NCBI GenBank assembly: GCA_030180135.1
Contig: CM058230.1
Coordinates: 13,641,082-13,705,081 of the forward strand
Length of the DNA stretch: 64,000 bases
Reading direction: 5' to 3'
Origin: Orychophragmus violaceus
Taxonomy: Eukaryota > Streptophyta > Magnoliopsida > Brassicales > Brassicaceae
The translations under genes were made by a program, and so were the position numbers. The notes beneath the pieces are model-generated. The model saw only the letters and a list, made by a program, of their open reading frames with translations. It did no database searches and was not told where the DNA came from. Below, one piece after another: positions 56,962-64,000 of this stretch; within the stretch, counting starts at the first letter, position 1, and every line of letters begins with the position of its first letter.

Positions 56962-58325
56962 TGATATACTTGTATTTCCATGCATTTATGCTATTGTTAG
57001 GATCATGCTTTACTTGTTTTTAGCTTTCTTTAGCTTCATTTCTTTACTCATTGGTGTGTTTAGAGTATAGGATCATCTAGAGCTAGGTTTAGGCATTCTA
57101 GGCTTGCATTTGGAGTGTTTTTGGTGTGTTGCAGGTGCAAGGAGTATTGGTGAGCTTGGAAGTGGAGTCTAGAGCTCAAAGGACTAAGGAAGACCCAGCA
57201 GACAGTTCATATCGGCCACCGTATTGACCAGCCTGGCCGATATGCACTCTCAGATTAAGAGCAGACAGTTCATATCGGCCACCGTATTGACCAGCCTGGC
57301 CGATATGCACTCTTGGATTAAGAGCAGACAATTCATATCGGCCACCGTATTGACCAGCCTGGCCGATACGACCCCTCGACAGAAAAATTTGAAGACTCAT
57401 ATCGGCCAGCATATCGACTGGCTGGCCGATACAGACCCCAGAAATTGTCTTGGATCCGGGTCAACACCCGGTTTGTTCCGGGTTGACCCGGTTAGCCCCA
57501 TATTGACTATTTAAGCCAAAACCTATTTTTTTTGTTTCTAAAGCTTTATTTTTGTTCTAAACACTTTGGAAGACAAGTTTGAATCTTTTCTTAATCTAAG
57601 AGTGATTTGTGTTTGATTTCTTCTCTCCTTTCTTTAATCTTTCATTTGAGGCTTATGGGTTAGGTAGATTAGGATGATTTAGAGTGCTTCATGGATGCTT
57701 AGGGCTTTATTATGATTGATCCTTCCTATCTAAATGTGTTTATTGCTAGATTGACATTGATCAAGTTGATTTAGATGTATTGGGTTTTATTGCACACCAT
57801 GTGTTCAATGAAATGCTAGATTGAATTTTGATGGGAATTTACATATTTTAGCTCATGAAAGTGAATGTCTAAAGTGTTTATTAGCTTAAGAGAACTTGAG
57901 ATTAATGCTTGCCTTTTTTTTATTCACAAATGAGAATTTGATCTTGACTAAGGATTAGGCAAAGTAATTAGTACCAAGAGATTGGATTAATTGATTGATT
58001 AGTGTTTTTGCTTAGGATTAACATCTATGATGATTGTTTAAGCATCCTTGATAGCTCTAGATTGCTCTACTCATTGACCTAAACCCATTGGCCTTACTTT
58101 TAACATTGATTGTTAAGAATTCACTTTGTTACTTGCTTTTTATTTGCTTCTATTTTAATTGTCTTCATTAGGATTGTTAGAACCAAATTTGATTAAGTGA
58201 TTTGACTCTAGAGGTTTGGTGTATTCTTATTGGACCTATCCATCCCAAAAAGGTTCGATACCTCAAGGCTACACGATAAGCTTGAGGAATTGGTACCTCA
58301 AAGGATTGCAAAATCCTTATTATCA
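56962..58325 (+). repeat. Gypsy-2 3' LTR
   Basis: 1364 bp, starts TGATATACTTG and ends TTATTATCA. Contains the same four hairpin units. Lacks a ~70-bp segment of the 5' LTR. Confidence 0.93.
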
Positions 58326-58920
58326 TACACACGAACTCTTCTGGGTGATCAGGAGTTTGAGATACCTTCGAAAATATGTTAAGTTTGAGATCTTCTAACA
58401 CTGCGCTTGTCCATTCTTTCGCCTTGATAATTTATTTGAGACTAGGTCTTGAGAAGACATAGTCATATTATTAAAAATGAGATTTGTTTAGCCTTCCAGA
58501 GATTCCCACAAATCCATGGCACAAAAGGACCGACTAAGAGACCGATTGGAGGGAGACAACTAAGCTTCGTGATCAAGTATGAGCTTCTTTTAAAATCGGT
58601 TATCACATATGGAAAAAGAAGGCTGAGAAAGCTACAATATCCCACACATATTTGGTAAAATTACAGTTATATAATAGTTGTGTGATTGATACTTGGTCCC
58701 ATTGGCGTACTTTACGATGAGTAGAGAGCCATGGATCATCCCACCCCTTGAGTTCTTGTCCATTAACAACTGACCATCCTAAATGATCTGAGATTAAGTC
58801 CCTTTATATCAGTAATCCCCTCCAGCCGTGGGATGAAAAGGCGGGTGCAGAGCATGAGAGAAAATCATCTTCCTTGCAGTACTTTTCAAGGAGAACGTGT
58901 CTTAGGAGACAATTGGGGGG
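58326..58920 (-). repeat. R1/LINE copy C, right part
   Basis: Matches copy A 2607-3199: the LINE linker with LPPIGLLVGPFVPWICGNLWKA (58645-58463) and part of the preceding reverse transcriptase. It stops at a run of six G (58915-58920), the position of the G16 run in copy A. Confidence 0.88.
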
Positions 58921-59110
58921 TAGAGGATACCAGTAGAGGCGCAGCATTTGAGGCGCTCTAGATCTCGATTACTTGCAAATAACTTCCGCTGCTAATCACC
59001 AGGTAATTCTGAGATCCTAATGATTCAATTACATGAACCCTAGATCCTAGGCTTGGAATTTAGACCAGGGTTGCCTAATTGGATTAGGAACTGCTAGAAA
59101 TTCCTTAAGT
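58921..59110 (+). repeat. Copia-2 truncated LTR end
   Basis: Sequence immediately before the primer-binding site, including CCCTAGATCCTAGG as in the copia-1 LTR end. Only about 190 bp remain, joined to LINE sequence at the G run. The exact LTR end is not clear. Confidence 0.6.
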
Positions 59111-59122
59111 GGTATCAGAGCT
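59111..59122 (+). other. Primer-binding site, copia-2
   Basis: TGGTATCAGAGC, a perfect plant copia site for initiator methionine tRNA. Confidence 0.9.
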
Positions 59123-59251
59123 TTAGGTTTCCATTGAATCTGTAGCATGTTGATTAGATTAGTTGAATCTGAATCTGTGTATGGTTGATACAAACTTGCT
59201 AAAATTCGTTTTCATGAAAACCTAGTTTAGGGTTCTGTTTGAAAACGATTT

Positions 59252-59690
59252 AGGGTCTTTTCGCATGGTGTCGATCGATGCCAATCCGGCATCGATCGAC
59301 ACAGGGCGAAAACCCGATTAAAATACAGGGTTTTTCGCATGGTGTCGATCGTTGCCAATCCGGCATCGATCGACACAGGGCGAAAACCCGAATAAAACTC
59401 AGTTTTCGCCTAGTGTCGATCGACACAAATGTTGTGTCGGTCGACCCAAACCTCGCGAGATTGATGAATCGGTTCAATTGGATTGGACCGGTTATCGAGC
59501 TTGGTTAAATATGGTTGAACACTGTGAATGGTTTAATTGCGATTGGGTTGGTATCGACCGATGCTAATGTAGCATCGATCGACACTGACCGGTACTCAAA
59601 CCCGGATCAATTGGATTGATCGGTTATCGCAGATTGGTTTTGGTTAATCAGCATCGATCGACACTAAAGTAGTGTCGGTCGACACAAGAT
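59252..59690 (+). repeat. Copia-2 leader hairpin array
   Basis: Two units with a period of 74 bp (starting AGGGT at 59252 and 59326), then three further CGATCG/CGGTCG pairs at about 59415-59453, 59553-59585 and 59650-59683. The first unit is a perfect hairpin: outer arms TTTTCGC (59258-59264) and GCGAAAA (59306-59312), inner arms GTGTCGATCGATGCC (59268-59282) and GGCATCGATCGACAC (59288-59302), loop AATCC. Confidence 0.92.
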
Positions 59691-60275
59691 TCGATGGTTT
59701 AGGTTATGGAACCTGAAACCACAGAACCAAACCAAGACAAATCATTTAATTAGAAGAATTAAAACATGATAAAACTGAACGTTTTAAATAGTTCTGTTCC
59801 TCAATCAAATATCAAGTGATACTTGATGTATTTCCAATCTTGTCAACTGTCAAGACCCATTTAATTGTGTGATAGACTTGCAGTGCAAGATGTTCACAAT
59901 TACATGAGTAAGACAGAGGTAATCGTGTTGATGGATTTGCAGTGCAAGACATCGACAATTACATGACTAAAGAGATTGGTTTACTTGACTGGGCCATCAA
60001 AATTGTTTTGGGCTCAGAGACATCAGGTGGATTTGACATGAGATGTCAATCCACAACCAAGAGTTATATTGAATATAACTAGCAAAGTTGTTGCTTACCT
60101 AGATAGCTAAAATTTGGGTGATAGCCAGTGGCTCACTCAAGTTTAGTGAAGTATGGGTCTTGGATCATCATATTCATCTGAGGAAACATTGTTTGAATAT
60201 AATGCGAGTTTTCTTAATTGTTAAGACTTCTCATTTCTTGAACATCATAACTAAAACCTCCCTTGTTTTCCAGCT
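59691..60275 (+). other. Copia-2 leader, remaining part
   Basis: Noncoding leader up to the gag ATG, similar to 16636-17253 of copia-1. No gene. Confidence 0.7.
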
Positions 60276-61154
60276 ATGTCTAGCACAAACCATCGTAACA
60301 ATTTTTCCCTGCGATCCGTCCTTGAGAAGGACAAGTTAAATGGATCCAACTTTCTTGAATGGTATCGGAACTTGAGAATCGTTCTCAAACAGGAGAAAAA
60401 GGACTATGTCCTTGAGAAAGTTCTTTCCAAGAAGTACCGAGCCAATGCCTGGCAGTCAGATAAGGATGCTTGGGATAAGCATTCTAATGATGCGGTGGAT
60501 GTGAGTTGTCTCATGTTGGCTACCATGAACTCGGAATTGCAGAAGCAATATGAGTACGTGGAGTCGCCGAAAGAGATGATCACTGGCCTGAAAAGTATGT
60601 TTCAGGAGCAGGCACGAACTCAGAGATACCAGACGGTTAGGTCTCTGATTGAGTGCAAGCTACCAAAGGGCGAACCAGTTAGTCCTCATGTCATTAAGAT
60701 GATGGGTTATATTGATAACCTGGGGAAACTGGATTGTCCCATTAGTCAAGAGTTGGCTACTGACATCATTCTGCAGTCACTGCCGTCAAGCTATGATCAA
60801 TTTGTTATGAACTATAACATGAACAACTTGACGAAGACGTTGACTGAATTGCATGGGATGCTTAAGACTGCTGAACCTAACATCAAGAAGGACACCCCAA
60901 ATGTCCTTATGGTACAAAAGGGTAAAAAGTTTAAGAAACTTGGTAAGAACAAAGGTGATGGCAAGACGAGCTTGATTGTGAATCCAAGCTTGTCTGGCCA
61001 TGTTCCTAAGGTTAAAACCAGTCCTTCTGAAGATGTTAAGTGCCGTTATTGTAATGGTTATGGGCATTTGAAAAGAAACTGCAATAAATTCTTGGAAGAT
61101 TATGAGAAGCTGAAGAAGACGTACGAGACTTCTTCTTCAGATATTATGTTATAG
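60276..61154 (+). CDS. Copia-2 gag
   Basis: An open frame of 292 codons homologous to the first part of copia-1 gag-pol. It starts MSSTNHRNNFSLRSVL, followed by LNGSNFLEWYRNLRIVL and the helical gag region, then a basic linker (about 215-255) and a CCHC zinc knuckle CRYCNGYGHLKRNC near residue 262. It ends TYETSSSDIML at a stop just before the protease. Gag itself appears undamaged, which is notable given the decayed pol that follows. It would form the virus-like particle shell and bind RNA. The stop at 61152 results from a frame change relative to copia-1. Confidence 0.85.
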   Translation: MSSTNHRNNFSLRSVLEKDKLNGSNFLEWYRNLRIVLKQEKKDYVLEKVLSKKYRANAWQSDKDAWDKHSNDAVDVSCLMLATMNSELQKQYEYVESPKEMITGLKSMFQEQARTQRYQTVRSLIECKLPKGEPVSPHVIKMMGYIDNLGKLDCPISQELATDIILQSLPSSYDQFVMNYNMNNLTKTLTELHGMLKTAEPNIKKDTPNVLMVQKGKKFKKLGKNKGDGKTSLIVNPSLSGHVPKVKTSPSEDVKCRYCNGYGHLKRNCNKFLEDYEKLKKTYETSSSDIML

Positions 61155-61744
61155 AAGTAAAAGTTACTTCTAATAGTCCTACTTATTGGGTATTTGATAC
61201 CAGCTGGGGTACTCATATTTTGTGAAAATGTGCAGGGCCTGAGCAAAAGTAGGATTATGGAGAAAGGACAAGTGGACCTATGAGTGGGAATGGAGCAAGA
61301 GTTGTTGCATTAACCGTAGGAGTATTTCATTTGTTTTTCCCTTTTAATGGCATGTTTTGAACTTAAAACTGCTACTATGTACCTGCTATGAGCAGAAAGA
61401 TTATTTCTATTCCTTGTTTGGATATGGAAGGATATCAGTTTTCAAGTTAAGAATAAGTGTTATTCATTTGATTACAGTGATATATTTTATAGTAGCAATC
61501 CATTAGAGAATGGACTTTATGTTCTAAACCAGAATGTGCCAAACTATAACATTAATACCAAGAGATTCAAGTCAAATGATACAAGTCAAACTTCTCTCTG
61601 GCATTGTCGTTTTGGGCTACATAAATGAGAAATGGATTCAGAAGCTCCATAGTGATGGGCTTTTGGGCTCATCTGATTATGAATCATAATGAGTAAAGTG
61701 AATCTTGTTTATTAAATAAAACGACAAAGGCTCCTTTCAACAAA

Positions 61745-61797
61745 GGTAGTGTCGATCGACACAAACGGTGTGTCGGTCGATACAGGTTGCGAACGAT
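61745..61797. repeat. 53-bp CGATCG module inserted in copia-2 integrase region
   Basis: Copia-1 reads continuously from CCTTTCAACAAA to AAATGAAAGGGCC (18710-18730). Copia-2 has the same flanks separated by 53 bp containing GTGTCGATCGACAC and GTGTCGGTCGATAC and ending TTGCGAACGAT. Confidence 0.88.
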
Positions 61798-62602
61798 CAA
61801 AATGAAAGGGCCAGAGGCTTATTGGGCTTTATACATACGAATGTATATGGGCCGGTGAGCACTAGTGCTAGAGGAAAATTTCAGTACTTCATTACCTTTA
61901 CTGATATTTTCAGTAGGTACGGTTATGTCTTATTTATAAGACATAAGTCAGAATCTTTGAAAAGTTCAAAGAGTTCCAAAATGAAGTACATAATCAATTT
62001 GGCAAAGGTATTAAACCTCTACGATGAGATCATGGAGGTGAATACTTAGGTCAAGAATTTAGTGATCATCTGAGAGATTGTGAAAGTGTTTCACAATTCA
62101 CTCCTCCTGTATCGGACTTTATCAGATATGGTTCGATCAATGATGAGTCACTTAGATCTTCCATTATCCTTCTAAGAATACGCTCTAGAAATGTCTGAGT
62201 TTACTTTAAATAGAGTTCCATCAAAATCAGTTACAGAGATACCACATGAGATGTGGAATGTAAATGTTTCTGATTTATCCATCATGGAGATTTGGAGTTG
62301 CGAGACTTATATGAAACGTTTAATCTCTGATAAGCTCGCACCCAAATCTGATAAGTGCTGCTTCATAGGTTGTCCTAACAAAACCAAGGCATGTTACTTT
62401 TACAACCAGTTCGAAAATAAATTGTTTGTTGCTCGGAACTATGTTTTCTTGAGAAAGACTTTCTTTCCAAGAAGAACAGTGGGAGTAAAAGTACAATTCG
62501 AAGAAATTCGAAAAATCACAGGAGACTGCTCAACCTGATGAGGTAGAGCAGCAGTTGGATCTACAAAGAGTTGTAGAACCTGCACCTGTGGTGCCTAGAG
62601 TT

Positions 62603-62820
62603 TAAAAGGATCTGGTGAATGTATATTCGATATACATTTAAATGGCGAGTTTCTGAAGAAGTGTCGATCGACATAAAAGTTGCATCGATCGACACAGATC
62701 GCGAACCAAATGTTGATTTTGGTTTATGACTTAATTAACTACGGTTTAAATCTTGGTTAATTAGGTCATGGTAAAAGTATACATATGAGATATGTGTGCG
62801 CGACTTTTACAGAAAACTGA
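62603..62820. repeat. ~218-bp insertion with CGATCG module in copia-2 pol linker
   Basis: Absent from copia-1 at about 19550. It contains GTGTCGATCGACAT and GCATCGATCGACAC seven bases apart (62661-62697), followed by CGCGAACC. The rest resembles retroelement leader sequence (GGTTTA and GGTTAAT runs). Confidence 0.75.
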
Positions 62821-63769
62821 AGCTCGCATATCCGAAAGGATCCGTCACGAACCCGAGAAATATGGATTTCTCGTAACCAATTGCCGTGATCTACTGATCA
62901 TTGAAAGTGACGGGCCTGCAAATTTTGATGAAGCAATGATGGGCCTTGACTCCGAAAATGGCTGAAAGCCGCTGAATCCGAAAATGGTTATATTCAGATA
63001 TACAAAGCTAGGTTGGTGGCAAAAGGTTTCAAGTAAATTCATGGTATTGACTGTGAAGAAACCTAATCCCAGACACCGTGCTTATGTCCATTCGGATTCT
63101 CCTAGCAACCGCCACTCATAATGGTTATGAGATCTGGCAGATGGATGTGAAAACAGTTTTTCTTAATGGAATTCTGGAAAGGGATGTGTACATGACACAA
63201 CCTGAGGTTGTCATTGATCCTAATGAAGCTAGGAAGATATGCAAGCTTCACCGATCCATTTATGGATTGAAGCAAGCATCTCGGAGTTGGAATCTTCGTT
63301 TTGATAAAGTAATCAAAAGGTTTGATTTTATCATAAATGAAGATGAACCGAATGTTTACAAGAGGACTAGTGGGAGCGCAATTGCATTTCTAGTATTGTA
63401 TGTTGATAACATACTACTTCTAGGAAATGAAGTTCCATTGTTTCAGTCCGTTAAGACTTGATTCGAAAGTCGTTTTTCGATGAAAATATGGGAGAAACTG
63501 TATACATTCTTGGAATAAGAATCTATGGAGATAGATTGGATAAGCCAATTGGATTGTGTCAAGATACTTATGGTGATAAGGTCTTGCACAGGTCCAATAT
63601 GCAGGATTCCAAGAAGGGCCTCGTGCAAATGACTCTTGGTATTATTCTTAGCAAGACGCAGTGTCTTTCAACACATGCTGAGCAAGAGCGAATGAGGATC
63701 AGACTACTGCTAAAGGCATTAGATGTCTTAAGATGTGATCTTAATTTTAGTGGGAGTTGTTGTTGTTAA

Positions 63770-64000
63770 TTTTAGTTATGATATGATGTTCGTATAAACA
63801 TAATTTGATTATGTTATTGAAATCTGACATCTGTATTATTTAATAATGGTTATTAAATAATAGTCCCAAAGTAATTTATGACATTTTATAGGTCATCAAG
63901 TAAGTGACTTGATCATGAAACCCTATAGATAATGAATGACATAAATTATGTTGGTCCCTGGTCAAGGTTGTTAAAGTGGGACATTAACAACCGCGTGAGA
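63770..64000 (+). other. Copia-2 3' noncoding region (continues off window)
   Basis: Homologous to 21225-21475 of copia-1 (GTCCCAAA, GGTCATCAAGT, CATGAAACCCTATA). The 3' LTR should follow beyond the window. Confidence 0.8.

Larger units (their letters stand above)
50818..58325 (+). mobile_element. Gypsy-2: gag-protease-only Ty3/gypsy element
   Basis: Complete element, 7508 bp, flanked by TACAC (50813-50817 and 58326-58330). Copy A has the single site at 2607-2611. Plus-strand order: 1434-bp LTR, primer-binding site, gag-protease, about 1.95 kb noncoding with three polypurine-like tracts, 1364-bp LTR. Reverse transcriptase and integrase are absent. The 3' LTR lacks about 70 bp present in the 5' LTR near 51500-51570, apparently lost between short direct repeats. 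The LTRs differ more than those of gypsy-1, so it is older. Confidence 0.95.
61155..63769 (+). pseudogene. Copia-2 pol relic
   Basis: Heavily broken copia pol. The protease motif is altered (DTSWGTHI where copia-1 has DTGCGAHI). Integrase pieces lie at 61590-61720 (HCRFG) and 61768-62100 (FTDIFSRYGY), with the CGATCG-module insertion at 61745-61797. The linker 62191-62538 (LNRVPSKSV, KRLISDKLAPKSDKC) follows, then a ~218-bp insertion at 62603-62820. A deletion near 62960 precedes the reverse transcriptase (63078-63461), where MDVKTVFLNG and SIYGLKQASRSWN are readable but the catalytic motif is YVDN, not YVDD. After ERMR near 63695 the sequence jumps to the last codons of pol, so all of RNase H is deleted. 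Confidence 0.9.
58921..64000 (+). mobile_element. Copia-2: decayed relative of copia-1
   Basis: A copia element clearly related to copia-1 along leader, gag, pol and 3' noncoding region. The left LTR is truncated at 58921. The right LTR lies beyond the window. Pol has lost RNase H entirely and has many frameshifts. Two insertions relative to copia-1 (61745-61797 and about 62603-62820) each contain CGATCG hairpin blocks. Confidence 0.9.

Noticed and set aside
59250..59567. Several overlapping frames on both strands of the copia-2 leader
   Set aside because: Produced by the CGATCG palindromes and the tandem unit; no initiation context or domain, and located in the untranslated leader.
43831..59690. 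CGATCG hairpins as microRNA precursors
   Set aside because: Stems of about 15 bp with 5-6-base loops are shorter than plant microRNA precursors. A small-RNA role cannot be excluded but is not supported by sequence.

Overview
This window is transposon-dominated plant DNA, almost certainly Brassicaceae. Evidence is the intron-containing CACTA transposase genes, copia and gypsy elements primed by plant-type initiator-Met and Asp tRNA sites, L1-type LINEs with the plant zinc-finger plus RNase H-like tail, and one single-exon type I (M-gamma) MADS-box gene like those of Arabidopsis relatives. The genus cannot be named from sequence alone. Only the MADS gene (34004-34489) looks like an intact ordinary gene. 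I saw no rRNA, tRNA or CRISPR.

Layout. 1-2211: LINE-derived repeat R1, copy A. 2212-5950: decayed LINE (minus). 6105-10090: decayed Ty3/gypsy pol and a probable 3' LTR. 10104-11445: broken hAT transposase. 13200-14008: orphan CACTA end. 14009-15356 and 22749-24770: R1 copy B, split by copia-1 (15357-22748, both LTRs). 25487-33543: full-length CACTA element with two genes and a GAT target duplication. 34004-34489: MADS gene. 35500-39960: minus-strand copia-3 remains with a ~1.94 kb tandem duplication. 40565-58920: R1/LINE copy C, split by gypsy-1 (42833-49507, minus) and gypsy-2 (50818-58325, plus), each with long LTRs and exact 5-bp target duplications. 58921-64000: decayed copia-2, running off the window.

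History. Copies A and C share R1 and the same LINE insertion, so they are a segmental duplication. Copy A preserves the empty target site of both gypsy insertions. Copy B lacks the LINE. Gypsy-1 LTRs are nearly identical (young); gypsy-2 and copia-1 are older.

The most unusual signal is a ~55-nt hairpin module: two self-complementary CGATCG-centred blocks (types GTGTCGATCGACAC and GCATCGATCGATGC), often framed by TTTTCGC and GCGAAAA. It recurs in unrelated retrotransposons here: copia-1 LTRs and leader, copia-2 leader, the integrase region and pol linker of copia-2, and gypsy-1 LTRs, leader, 3' noncoding region and (in frame) gag. In the copia-2 integrase it appears as a clean ~53-bp insertion relative to copia-1. 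Gypsy-2 carries a different LTR hairpin in tandem. Both gypsy elements encode only gag and protease and carry three polypurine-tract-like motifs in a long 3' noncoding region, so they probably depend on another element for reverse transcriptase and integrase.
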